A stretch of DNA of 64,000 bases from contig JABVXV010000180.1 of assembly GCA_013365325.1 (NCBI GenBank), positions 60,843-124,842 of the forward strand. The letters run 5' to 3'. Each line of letters begins with the position of its first letter. The first letter of the stretch is position 1. Both the position numbers and the translations under genes were made by a program. Below are positions 1 to 12,226 of this stretch, one piece after another. This DNA is from Dipetalonema caudispina. Lineage: Eukaryota > Nematoda > Chromadorea > Rhabditida > Onchocercidae. Under the pieces are notes generated by a model. That model was given only the letters and a program-made list of their open reading frames with translations. It had not been told where the DNA came from and did not search any database.

Positions 1-2087
1 TATCGCTAATCTATCCCACGCATAATTTAGCATAAATTTATTTTGTACAAAGAAAATCAGCGTGATGAATCTTTTTGTCATTTTCCACTTCAGTAATTTT
101 TTGATGGGATCTTTTTTTTGAATTTTTTTCCAGCAGTTGCACAAAACTTTAGTACCTTCTTCTCTCTTAATATATTATGTTATCCCAGTGATGTCCATTA
201 ATAAATTATAATAATGATTATTTTTTTGATGAACTCGCAGAAATCTTCAGAATTCACAACAAACTTTATGACTTTTGTCATAAAATGAAGAACCAACAAA
301 TTTGTACAACATAAATACTACAATCACCTAAAAAATATGGTGCTAAAAAGTTACAGCTAATAAAATAAGCTGTCATGTATTTGCAAAACATGAAAGACTG
401 GCGTAATAATGAAGTAAACATTTTATGAGTTTTCCAACTTATTTTTGTCATTCAGCTTATTTCAATCAGTGATTGCTATCACTATAGACAATCATTTAAG
501 AACAAGAAACAAGGATCCTCACCTTCTTTTTTGCTTTTATCAAATAATAATCATTTTAATGATGGGATTATCTATTCCATATATCACAGATTTTCTAAAA
601 TATTTCAGATATCTAAGTATAAATTCTTAATAATTTAGATTTTTCCTTCCTTTTGAAAGACTAATATTTATTAACTAATTTTAAATAAATTTGTTATCTC
701 CGTGGTATTTTCAATAAAATAATTTTAATTGTTCCTTAATAAATGTTAGATGTTATCATTGTTAAAAAATCTTAACTAATTTTGCTGCATATTTTAATGT
801 GTCATACACTTCATTTTTTGCTATAATCAAGATTTCTTTAAAATTGCTGATAATGAAACGATCCACCAATGAAACATAGGGTGATTTTATTCGTTAATTC
901 TTACTACTGTTAGCATATATTTTACAGGCAAATAAGCTGATATAATACAGCTATAGCAATGACGATAAGTAATTATTGATATAGCGTTTGCATTAATGTC
1001 TTTCTCCCTTAATTAGGTAATTTTTTATACTATTTTATTATAATATATCTCAAAGAATTCAATATCTTCTTATGCAATGGTTTGAAATTATTTTAAGTGA
1101 GTTACAGGATTAAAAAATAAATTCAGACATTGATTGATTCAACAACTATTAGTTTAAATCGTTCATTTATCATCCATCTACATTAAAAAAATGTCCCAAT
1201 TTTAAATGTTTGGAAGGACAAATAAATGACTAATAAATTTAGCTACCAAATTTTGAATTAGTCTACCTTTGACTTAATAAGCATTTAGTAGTATCTTTTT
1301 GATGATATATCTAATCGGCATGAAATTTTCAAATAATCGTATGAAATGTCTCAGATGTTGGGAGGAACAAATTTACTTTTTATTATAGTAATATATGAAT
1401 ACGAAACTTATTTTTTTTAAATCATGAAATTTTAACTTTTTTGAAAGGATTCAATTGCATCGTATTTTCAGTACTAGTAATATAATATGTTTCAGTTTGA
1501 AATATTCAAATAAAACGTCTTCAATACATTAAATCATTTTATTCTTTCAAATATCTCTTCATTCCTCCGTCCTCCTAGAAGACTTACAAACAATAAATAC
1601 CATTATTAGTTTGTTTTGAAGGATAATGTTATTTTAATAATATTTTATCTTACATAATTAAACTATTATAAGCTAAGAAAAAAGAAGCATAAACATAAAC
1701 AGATAATTGTATTTTTAATATAAAACTGTTTTGTTTTCTTCTTCGGATATTATCATTTTGTTTACCTCTCCGGGTCTTACCATCTCCGAATATATCATCA
1801 GTGTCTGTGAAATCGCTGTATCTTACTCCCCGAATTTTATCATTATTGATTATTCGTTAAGTTATTATATCATCTTCAAATATTATTATTAGTGTTTGTA
1901 AACGAAATTCGATGGAATTTAAATCAAATTTTGAGCTATGTACAACAGTTGTTTTGATTGCATTTTCATTTCTCTGATTAAAGTTTTTTCTTTTTAATTT
2001 GAAGAAACAACATTCGTGACTCAAAATTACTATTTTTTTGTGCTTGTTGCTACAGTGAATGCTTTGATTGATCATATTCTTTTGCAG
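1..2087. other. AT-rich stretch without recognised gene
   Basis: I see no ORF with family resemblance and no convincing exon in this stretch on either strand; the open frames present are short and made of F/I/N/K/L/Y-rich translation typical of AT-rich noncoding DNA. It may contain the promoter or further 5' exons of the repeat-protein gene that starts at about 2088, because that first exon follows a good acceptor (TTTTGCAG) and so could be either a trans-spliced first exon or an internal one. Confidence 0.5.
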
Positions 2088-2094
2088 AGGATTC

Positions 2095-5000
2095 ATGCCT
2101 AAGGATCAAAAGTCGAAGATTCCGCAAAGCTCAGGTGAGCGATATTACCTTTTTCTTCTTTCTTTTGTTATAGTTAGAAATCATATATGAACATCTTCCA
2201 TATACTTCATGTTGATCCTTTGATTGGAGCAATTTTCAGGAATGAACATTTTTTTTTAAAAAAAAAAGTGAGAAAATTATAGATTTTAATCACTGATGAT
2301 TATCTTCAAAAATTATAGATTTTAATCATTGATTATCTTCTACTACTTTCTCTAATACTTTGTCCATTCTACATATCATTTGATATTTTTACTTCACGTC
2401 AGATTTATTTTGGTTTTAAATGGAATAAATTATTTAATATGCATATTAATTTGAATGATTACTTAAATAGTTCTCTATCTATATTTAATTAAATGTGATA
2501 TATTTCACTTCATTGTCAGTTTAGTTTATTTATAGCTTGCTTTATATTTGCTATCGAATATTTCCAATTTATCCTGCAGTTCCGCTTTATTCTTTTTTTT
2601 TTAAATATAATTTTGCCATTGCGTGCAAGAAATTTTTTAAGACCAAAAGTTAATTATAAAAAAAAGAAAATGAACTACCGTTGTTCCACGTTTGACACTG
2701 GAAAGGAGAAGATTACCTCTGTTATTGAATTAATTTATATGGTAATAAATCAGATATCCTTTTACGCATGTTCGATAATTGTCATAGTTCCCACCATTTC
2801 TTTCCATTTTCTATGGCTATCAAACTTGAGGTGAAAGTGCACATAGCCCGATATGGTCCGTAACTCGTCGACAGCGTACCGAGCTCTCACCGCGGCGAGA
2901 CGATGAAACCGGATCAACGCAGTCGTTTAGTTCACGGACAGTAACTACTACCGAACGTGTACAAATGATTCCAGTGCCTATGAACTTTGATGTACCTGTG
3001 GATGTCCTAACACCGATAGGTTACTATTACGAACTTATATAATTTTGCATTTTTTTGCTAATATAAATGTTGAGATATGCAAATTTTTTTGCATGAAACA
3101 TGTAATTTTATAGCACAAAATATATAAATATTTAAATTATATTTATATCTTTATATTTGAGTTTTTTGAATATTTTAAAAATATAAATATTCGAGTTTTT
3201 AGCACAAATTATATTTCTAAATAGCAAAATGTTTTGATGAAGAAATGTGTTCAGTACATTTTGAATATTTTGGAGCGCATTAATTGTGTATTATTAGGTG
3301 ATTATAAAAAAGTGTTTTATCGAAAATGTTTCATGCTAACTTAGCCAAATATTATCGGTGTGGTTTATAGGTAGAAGTGAAAGGTATTTGGCAACAACAA
3401 CAATAACAGATGAATCTCATAGTGTACCGGTCATAGGCGGTATAACCGTCGATGGAGTACCACTTTATACGGGTTTATATATTGTGCCGAAAACGACGAA
3501 AACGAAAGAAGTAAGAACGACGATGACAACGACAACAACAACAACATATAGCGTTATTGAAATTGACGACAGTGAGGAGGAGTTGAAAGTGGAAACGGAA
3601 GAGAAAACAGTACCAGGAAGTACACAAATAACACTGGATTTTCCACTAGACTACGAAGTTGTCGATTTCAAAGATTTGGTCGCAGGATCATCCGCAGAGG
3701 AAAAAGAGCATCTTTACGTGGTGGTAGGCAAGAAGGATTCACCAATTCGAACAGCTGACGCAGCAGACTACGTAGTAAAGATGATCGACATCGACCTACC
3801 ATCTGGCGAAAGCAAAGATTCTCCAAGCATAGAAAGAATATCGGATGCAGAAATTGAAGGAATAAGTGAAGCAGAATATGGATACATAGATAGGCATGAT
3901 TATGATGCCTGTGAAGGAACTGTTGCATCCACTAATCGGACTATTGAAATAAATCAAGAACCAATACACCGGTACGTGACCGTATATCACAATGGATTAT
4001 CACAAGCAAAGCCGGATCTTGAGGAGGAAAGGATTAGTAAAGAGATTTCAACCGTAGTTGCGAAGCTTTCCGGAGCATATAAAAGAGCATCTATTGAAGG
4101 GGAGCACACAGTATACACGGACACAAGAACAGGACAAATTGGTCAGCAAGAGACACAAAACGTACCTTGGCAAATAAAAGAGTCCCCACGAAGATTGAAG
4201 TCTACTTACACAGTTCGATTCTCCGATCCATTTCGCATAGAAGCAGACGATTATTCATGGACCCGGCAACAAAACGAGTCGGAAATAATCCAGAAAACAA
4301 AAACCGACCAAGAACAAATCCATGATGACTGGAAAAGAAAAAAAGAGCAAGAAAAAATAAAGCACATGAAAACAACGGAAGAGACCAGACAAAAAAAACC
4401 GATTGTTACTGCCAAGATAATCACCGGTCTTTTCAAAAGGGGTGAAACATATCCGGATTATCCTACTGCAGAAATTTATGAAGGCCCGATTGATTCAACC
4501 TATCGTATACCGGANNNNNNNNNNNNNNNNNNNNNNNNNNNNNNNNNNNNNNNNNNNNNNNNNNNNNNNNNNNNNNNNNNNNNNNNNNNNNNNNNNNNNN
4601 NNNNNNNNNNNNNNNNNNNNNNNNNNNNNNNNNNNNNNNNNNNNNNNNNNNNNNNNNNNNNNNNNNNNNNNNNNNNNNNNNNNNNNNNNNNNNNNNNNNN
4701 NNNNNNNNNNNNNNNNNNNNNNNNNNNNNNNNNNNNNNNNNNNNNNNNNNNNNNNNNNNNNNNNNNNNNNNNNNNNNNNNNNNNNNNNNNNNNNNNNNNN
4801 NNNNNNNNNNNNNNNNNNNNNNNNNNNNNNNNNNNNNNNNNNNNNNNNNNNNNNNNNNNNNNNNNNNNNNNNNNNNNNNNNNNNNNNNNNNNNNNNNNNN
4901 NNNNNNATCAGCATGTTAGCGTTTATCACAGTGGTCGTTCCGACGAACCAACGGTAAAGGTTGTAGAAATACCTATCGAAAAACCGGTTGAAGAAGTTCC

Positions 5001-8000
5001 AGTAGAAGAAAAACCGATTGTTGCTGTCAAGATGATCACCGGTCTTTTCAAAAGGGATGAAACATATTTGGATTATCCTACTGCAGAAATTTATGAAGGC
5101 CCGATTGATTCAACCTATCTTATACCGGATTTGGAAACCGAACCGATGGAACAACTGGTTACTGCTTATCACAGTGGTCGTTCGGATGAATTTGTACCTA
5201 CCGTGGATGTGGGCGAAGCTTTCACAGATGCTGCTCAAGCAATTGGAGCTAAAATTACCGGTCTTTTCAAAAGAGGTCCCGCTCATCTGGATTATCCAAC
5301 ATCTGGCCCATATGATGGACCATTGGCTTCAACAAGCCTTGCATCAGATGTGGAAGAAGAGCCATTGCATCAGCATGTTAGCGTTTATCACAGTGGTCGT
5401 TCCGACGAACCAACGGTAAAGGTTGTAGAAATACCTATCGAAAAACCGGTTGAAGAAGTTCCAGTAGAAGAAAAACCGATTGTTGCTGTTAAGATAATCA
5501 CCGGTCTTTTCAAAAGGGGTGAAACATATTTGGATTATCCTACTGCAGAAATTTATGAAGGCCCGATTGATTCAACCTATCGTATTCCGGATTTGGAAAC
5601 CGAACCGATGGAACAACTGGTTACTGCTTATCACAGTGGTCGTTCGGATGAATTTGGGCTTGTTGAGAAGGGCGGATTTTATTCTCCAGGAGGAGTGGAT
5701 GACTTTTCTCGGTCTCTTAGTGCAAAATCAGCGGTTTTGTTTGGGAGAAAAGGTGTGTTTTCTGATTACCCAATTTCAGAAACGTGCGTTGGACCTTTAT
5801 CTCGTCTTCCTTTCTCGCGTGATGTTGAATGTCTTCCATTGCAGCAGTTTGTTAATGTTTATCATTCTGGTCGGTCGGATTTGCTACCGGGAGAGTTACC
5901 TTTCCACTTTCTTGGTCGGCAGGATGAAATACATGATACTGACATTGATTCTCGACTTTATTCGCCGTCTAAAGACAGTAATGTGCATGAGCGCATGCTT
6001 CCGTCTACACGTGTGAAACCTTTGGTTTCTCCTTCATTGTCTACTGGTATTGATAGCGGATATCGGATATATCGTCCTCTGGAACCGCTCACTTTACCTT
6101 CAAAATCGGAGCAGAAAACTACTGGCATTGACATATCCATCAGTAGCAGAAGTGCAAGTGGACGACCAGTGCTTGTCGGTATTGCACATCCTGTGCCCAA
6201 GGTTTCGGAACTGCCCAGAAGTAGGCGCTATGACGAATTTTCAGAGGTTAGGCGTTCTGAAGTAGTGTCCACGCCTCACGATTTAAATTATCACCGCAAA
6301 ATTCGGGAAGTGGACTACTGGATCGGACGGCGTTCAGAGCGTCAGTCAAAGCCATATCGTGATCTTACCGCTGATATTGGCATCGACCTAGCATCGGATG
6401 CTAGCTGGGAGGAACGTAATGTATTCGAGACTCATCCGTTGGAATCAGTTGATATGCGACAAAGTGCTCGCGATTTTTCAGTATGTCCGAGTAAAATAGC
6501 GCGAAAGGTTTCTCCAACAGCCAATTTACACTGGACAACAGTCAGTGAGACAACATCTGTCTCGTACAAAAAACGCATCTCTATTGAACGTCGCCGACCA
6601 CATCCAACTTCACCTTCCCATCTTGCAACCTATCGACGTCAATACCGACCACCACCACCACCGCCCGAAGTTTCGGCTTATGCCCGTTACGACAGGGCTA
6701 TTTTTGAGAGCAGTACATTGCCTCGAACATATGCCGGAGTTGCCATCGAGGGTGATTTACGTATGCAGCGTGCTCGATATGAAGCCTCATCTCTACCTTC
6801 CACCTACTATTCCAGTACTGAAACAAAAGTTAGTTTTAATAATTAGTTTGATATAAAACTTTATCGTTTAATTTGAATACATCAATTCTTAATAAAAAGT
6901 TATCTTGCTTTAAATAATTAAATTCATGTGTACCACCTAGATCTTTTCTTAGCCAGTAAGAAACGTCGTAGTTATAGCTCAGCAAATCAATGATGCATTT
7001 TTGACTATCATTACTGCTATTACAGATACAACGTAATCCGATTCGTTATGATTTGCCACGTCCCTCATCACCACCGCGTTATGAGTATTGGATAGGAGAA
7101 CGTAATAAATGGACCGTGGAAGGTTCGCCAAGACAGTTCTCTATTACAGATCAAAACGGTCGTTCACTATATGATAACCAATACGTAAAACGTAAGGTTT
7201 AATTCATTGAATTTTGATCAGTTTGAATGAATAGAATGCAATGACTCATTTATCATTGAATTTTCCCTTAGACAACTTACGCTAGCATTATTCATTATTT
7301 GATCCTGTTATTAATGTTTAAGTGTTTGAAAATTGTCCATTATTAATTTCAAATTTCATAAATAACAAATTTCTATGTCTTGAAATGTTCTCTCATTTTC
7401 AGGTACCAAACAGGAAGCTTTACATTATCAGAAATCTAATCTTGAAGAAATACCTATTGTTTCACTGATAAACGATTTACCGATGATAGAAGATGGAGCT
7501 GACGAATGTTCATGCGTAACCGTATTACCAATACCAAGAATAGAAACACAAGGTTAGTACCGGATTTTTCCTGTCTTTTTTCTGTCTCCTATCATAGATA
7601 TGGAATAAAATATTCGAGAAGGAGGGTTTCAGTAAATTATCCAAAATTTCCCAATTTAGAAAAACGATGTTATAATGATGAATTATATTAGAACAAGTAT
7701 GAATTTACTGTAATCAATTTTTTTGTGATTTTTTGTTGCAATTAATTTTAATCTGTTGTAACTAATTTTTTGCTTGTTTATTTTAATCAGTTCTTTATTT
7801 TTGAGCATATTTTTTGTTTTTTTTAAAAGATTTTTAAAACATTGCATATGTATAAACATTTAAAATCATTTTTTATGCACACGTATTAATATTATAATTT
7901 TTTTTCCTTTAAATTTTGAGCAAATTTTTTTTTCAGAAATTTCAGAGCAGTTCGTATGTATGAACATTTAAAATTATTTTTTATTCACATTTAAATAATG

Positions 8001-8579
8001 TTTTTGGTGATAATTTATGTTATTTTCTATTTGGACTTATTTTTATCAGTTATACTTACATTAACAAAATATTTCCTAAATCATCATATGGCAGTTATAA
8101 TATTTATTCATAGTAAAATAATACAAATGTATTGATCGGATCTAATGTTTTTGAAATCTTGCAAATTTTTTTTCATGTAAACATATAAATATTTGGACGT
8201 CATTATATTGATTATTGATGAGTTTTCAACGCGAGATAATTGTACTGAAATATTTACGGTAGTTAAGATATATCAAACATTAACAATAAGTAACACATTA
8301 ACGACATGACGAAATTTACCACATGTATTAAGTTTTTAAGCAAATTTTGTCACAATTTTCATGATGAGATGATTATAGTATCTTCTACTGAATCATTTAA
8401 TTATATGCATTTGCACTGTTTGAATTTATGCTTCTTCATCTGCTAATCAACAAAAAAAAAAAAAAAAAAAAAAATAGCAATTTGCAGATTTACCACCTGG
8501 CGAGCATTCCCGTCCATGCCGTTCAGCACCATTACGTCGTGCAAGACAACGTATCCGTAATCTATGCACAATGTTATAA
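2095..8579 (+). CDS. Large repetitive protein; possible tail of a giant ankyrin (UNC-44-like)
   Basis: I read six exons: 2088-2134 (ATG at 2095), 2831-3019, 3371-6828, 7026-7191, 7403-7552 and 8488-8579 (TAA). Junction phases agree and the total is 4,095 nt (1,364 aa, gap included). The protein has no recognised enzyme domain. It has a Thr-rich start (TTTTTTTY), an acidic stretch, then tandem modules running from ITGLFKRGETY through DYPTAEIYEGP to VYHSGRSDE, and a basic Arg/Pro/Ser tail holding YWIG twice. Degenerate modules lie before (VTVYHNG) and after (VNVYHSGRSD) the clean array. The C-terminus is RNLCTML. Repeat style and lack of a globular domain recall the long neuron-specific tail of nematode UNC-44 ankyrin, but this is from memory and unverified. 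If so, the ankyrin repeats would lie upstream, outside the window. The first exon follows an acceptor, so ATG 2095 may not be the true start. Confidence 0.65.
2276..2340. repeat. Short tandem duplication in intron 1
   Basis: Two near-identical copies, at about 2276-2307 and 2312-2340, both starting ATTATAGATTTTAATCA and ending GATTATCTTC, lie within the first intron of the repetitive-protein gene. Confidence 0.7.
4417..5890 (+). repeat. Tandem protein-coding repeats, 462-nt two-module unit
   Basis: Module A (ITGLFKR..ETY..DYPTAEIYEGPIDSTY) starts near 4420, 5035 and 5497; module B (ITGLFKRGPAHLDYPT) starts at 5254. A-to-B is 219 nt and B-to-A is 243 nt, so the full unit is 462 nt (154 codons). 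The stretches at 4981-5130 and 5443-5590 are nearly identical at the DNA level, which points to recent duplication or gene conversion rather than protein-level constraint alone. A degenerate copy follows at about 5640-5890. Confidence 0.85.
4515..4906. other. Assembly gap (392 N) inside the coding repeat
   Basis: A run of 392 N. The reading frame on both sides agrees with this length. In the complete repeat copy the same interval (5130-5368) is 239 nt, so the gap as drawn is 153 nt (51 codons) longer, suggesting extra repeat material that could not be assembled. Confidence 0.97.
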
Positions 8580-10394
8580 TATGGTATCTGCTATACTGCA
8601 TTCTGTAAACGGGAAATTACACGTAACCAATTTAACCAACAGTAATACCATGGATCTACTCTCAAATTATTCGAACCATTTTTATGTAAAAATAGTGACT
8701 TCGACTTGCGATACCGAATGTTGCTGTGAATTGTGAGTGACGTTTTCTACGAATTTCAAAAATAATTGCTGTAACAGGCGGGTTTGAGCGTTCTCAGAAG
8801 TTTTTTTTTTTGCGAGAAATTCAATTTTTTAAATGTTTTCGAAATGCGTTAGATATATATATAGAAATAATTACCTTATTCTTATATATATATATATAAG
8901 AATAAAGTAATTACTTCTATATATATATAATTGGTATTGTAACAAACTTTTCCAAACAGTTGAATTTTAAGAATGTTTTCAAAAAATCCAACAGTTTCTA
9001 GAAATTCAGATAATAGTAAAGGAAAGACTTTCAGGAGTAACTAGAAATTATATTGTTTGTTCAGTTCTGTTCAAGTGAAACTACAAAAAGATGCATTTCG
9101 AAAACATCAAAGGATTGAATAATTGCTAGAAAAAAAACTTCTTTTGAATAAATTTAATTTCCGACGAACGCTGTAACCTTTTTAGCCGTTGCATGTTATT
9201 GTTATCAAAGAACGAATTATAATTGTACTAGAATTTTGCTTTTAAGTTGTCATTCACTAATGTAAAAAATGATTTGTTCGATTTTTTTAATATACGATTA
9301 TCAGTTAAGTAATATAATGATAAGTTGTTTTTGTTGTTGTTGCATTGCTTTTGTGTACACAGTTTGATAAGATTCATTTGATATTAATGCAAGTGTTTAA
9401 TAACATTTCCATTCAAAAATAAAAAATTAAAAAGAAAGTGAAAGAACGGAGGAATGATAATTTTTCCATTGTAACAATCGCTTACAAGCCAAATAATCTC
9501 GCCAGTTTTTTTTTAATTTCATTATTTTTTTAACAATTTTCGATAATAAAATGAAGTCTACAGGTACCGCCATTTTAAATGTAATATTCATCAAAACACC
9601 ATCACAACTTTTTTTTTTTTATTTTATGAATTTTCACTGTTAGTAATTAAATAACTCTGAATTTTGTTTCTACGAAGGAAATTGCAAGCATTTTATCAGT
9701 TATGATGGTGTTAAATGGAACGAAAGAAAAAAGGAAAAAAGAGAAAGACACTATGAAATTTTGTTTTCATTCACTTGACTGGGAATTAAATCGTAATATC
9801 ACAAATAACAGGTAACTATAAGAAAAAGTACTGGAAATTCCTAATCTTTTAATTTCCTTTTTTCCTTCTTAATTCAAATTATTTAAATAATAAAAATTCC
9901 GGTACATATTACGTGTCTTTCTTCTTCCATTTGAAATAATTAATGATTAATAATGAATGATTTTTTCTTCGATTATTATTAGTTACGACATGTTAATATA
10001 ATTTCACATCATTTATTTGCGTGCAAATATTTTTCAATCCTTTTCAATTGTTCATTTCTTCTCTTTGCTCATTTTACAAGTTTATTCATACATGTCAGTC
10101 TTATTATTCCTGCTTACATATTTATAAAATGTAGAAATTTGATGCTAATATTGACATGCCATTACTCTGATGCCGCAGTCACGAAAAAAAAAATGAAATC
10201 CCCAGGTAACCGGTATCAGGATTGGAGGGACATTACTCATTCCTATCAGGGAAGTATCAAACAAAAATCAACATGTAACCGGACTGCACCAAACTACGAA
10301 GAATCGAAATATCAGCAAAAAATTTCCCCGTATCTTTATAAAAATCTGCGATATACCATCAGCGCACTCCACAATGCCAATCTTGAACCACCGA
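8580..10394. other. Noncoding stretch downstream of the repeat-protein gene
   Basis: Contains the 3' UTR of the upstream gene and the palindromic element at 8796-9142. Apart from these I see only AT-rich sequence. An open frame at 10139-10447 (+) is partly less AT-biased than its surroundings, but it overlaps the 3' end of the NHP2 transcript on the other strand and resembles no family I know. Confidence 0.5.
8796..9142. repeat. Nested palindromic (foldback, MITE-like) element
   Basis: The left end (8796 on: AGAAG, T-run, GAGAAATTCAA, TGTTTTCGAAATGC) is the reverse complement of the right end up to 9142, giving terminal inverted repeats of about 50 bp with some mismatches; the core TGTTTTCGAAATGC pairs exactly with GCATTTCGAAAACA. 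A second, almost perfect palindrome sits inside at about 8853-8929 (AGAAATAATTACCTTATTC against GAATAAAGTAATTACTTCT around a TA run). The 8-mer GCTGTAAC occurs on both flanks (8768-8775 and 9170-9177), possibly a target-site duplication, but the inverted repeats do not reach it. No ORF is present, so any mobility would need enzymes from elsewhere. Confidence 0.5.
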
Positions 10395-10400
10395 TTTATT
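10395..10400 (-). terminator. AATAAA poly(A) signal, NHP2
   Basis: AATAAA on the minus strand, about 220 nt beyond the NHP2 stop codon. It is the first canonical signal I found downstream of that gene. Confidence 0.5.
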
Positions 10401-10621
10401 CAAACAAAACATCACATTCCTACCTGTCAGTTTTTTCATTACTGTGACAGAGCAGTTCTGGTGTTTGTAACTGTACTCCTGACTTAAACTCGGTCATAGC
10501 AGCAACCATTTCAAATGAAGCAAATGAACAAAAAGTGCATGACAAGAAGTAGAGATCTTTATACAGCATTCCACAAGAACAAGAGACAAAAATTCCATCA
10601 AAGTTAATTATAATTTCTGCA

Positions 10622-12215
10622 TCAAACATCAGGCGTGATCCTTTTGATCAAATCAGATACTTCATGGAACAAATCTGCATAATCTGGATGTTCTTTTATG
10701 AGAAGTAGGATAGCAGCCCTTTTGTGCCCTGAAACATTTCGTAAGACGGTAGAATAAGAAAGCAAATTTGAACAAAATCTCATACCAAGAAATGAAGTTC
10801 GTCTCAGAATGTGAAACTATCTAAAACTGTCAAAACAAGACCATAAGTGTTCCAAACATTATAAACAAGCCAAGAAGTTAACTCGCAGTTTAACAACGAA
10901 TTGGAAAGTGACTAGATGATTAGCATCGTAAACTACTTATTAGAAGAAATGTAAAATTAAGATGTTATCAAAATATACACCAAGTCAAATAACTTGATAC
11001 TTTTTGTTTGATGAAGTAGAATTTAACGATAAATTCAAATTACCAAAATCTTACCAGTAGCCAGTCCGAGATGCTCGCGTGATGGTGTAAATATATATGG
11101 AATATCTTTTTCCTCACATATGCCTGGGATATGTGAATAAACATCAACTGGTGATACATTACCTGCAAAAAGATTTTTGATTCTCTGATGAACCCGGTAA
11201 GACGTTTCTAATGCGTCCGAATTCCGGAGAATTTTGAATGAACAGTATTTAGAAAACTGTTTCTTAAAAATCCTCGGGAATTCGGCAGCGCTAGAAACAT
11301 CCTTCATCTGCATTTTTTTGAACATAAAACCACTGAAAGCTTGACTAGCAGAACTAGATAAACACTGCTACATCAGACAATCTTATTTCGGAGATTACTG
11401 CACAACATCAACAAAAATTAGTGGCTAGTGGCTATATGGTTATGCACTACATGATTTAGGTAACCTAAGCTTGACGAAATGTTTATTCGGTTGGAAGATC
11501 CTACCTGCAAGCACAACGACACCAGTTTCATTCCTTCTCAAAGCTTTTTGTACGTCGCACATTCCCTGTCTCAAATATTGCTTATCTTTAGAAGCCTGAA
11601 AAAAGCCAGCCATTAAAATCATAAACATTTTTCATTAATGGAAAGAAAACTCAGAAATGATAGAAACGAGTAAAACTGGTACCTTCTTTATTAATTTATA
11701 AACTTTCTTCGCCACTTTTCTAGGAGCAAGTGGATGGGCAATAGGATTAACCATAGTACAAAGTTCATCATATTCATCCTGAAATTCCTTCAATTCGGAG
11801 GACCTAATTTATAATACAGAACTCCAATTCTATACATGAAGCTATGAACCACAAATTTTGAAACGATTATGGCAAAAATAACCGAAACTAATCCTTACTC
11901 GAAATAGCATATTCTGATTTTACTTTTCCTTACACGCAATTTTCATCACTACCAAAACACATCCGGTAATTGTCTCATATATCAACTGACGGCAGTTTAA
12001 ATTTGTGACTCAATACAGACCTATCAAAATCCATTATGGCTTCCACAAAACAATATTTGCTAGATATTAAAATATCATACCTGTCCAAGCTTAGCTGATA
12101 CTGGGGTCTCTACTATGCTCTTGTCACCTAAATCATTTACCGATGGCTTCACATCCTCATCCACCTCCATCTTCACGTCGGCGTTTGAATGCAAATTGAC
12201 TTTCGATTTTCCCAT
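10622..12215 (-). CDS. NHP2: H/ACA ribonucleoprotein subunit NHP2 (L7Ae family)
   Basis: NHP2 is one of four core proteins of H/ACA snoRNPs, which pseudouridylate rRNA and snRNA in the nucleolus; it binds the upper guide-RNA stem. Five exons on the minus strand: 12081-12215 (ATG at 12213-12215), 11683-11778, 11505-11595, 11055-11162 and 10622-10728 (TGA). They join in phase to 537 nt, 178 aa. The variable acidic N-terminus is followed by NPIAHPLAPRKVAKKVYKL, matching the family's NPIAxPLAxRxLxKKxYK segment, then GVVVLAGNVSPVDVYSHIP and YIFTPSREHLGLATG, the L7Ae-type RNA-binding core, and a C-terminal helix (ILLLIKEHPDY). Length is close to other eukaryotic NHP2. An acceptor (TTGCAG) 11 nt before the ATG, with exon start near 12226, suggests trans-splicing. 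The Nopp140 gene lies upstream on the same strand, stop to start about 1.1 kb. Confidence 0.93.
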
Positions 12216-12226
12216 TTTGCTTTGAT

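Noticed and set aside
2613..2834. Open frame just before exon 2 of the repeat-protein gene
   Set aside because: It lies in intron 1; exon 2 joins exon 1 in phase at the acceptor ending at 2830 and is read in another frame.
10139..10447. Plus-strand frame of 102 codons
   Set aside because: No recognisable domain and it overlaps the 3' end of NHP2 on the opposite strand; chance frame or undetected exon cannot be separated.
11980..12010. Box C-like GTGATGA in NHP2 intron 1 (minus strand, near 11950-11960)
   Set aside because: No D box (CTGA) at suitable distance and no terminal stem, so a C/D snoRNA is not supported.
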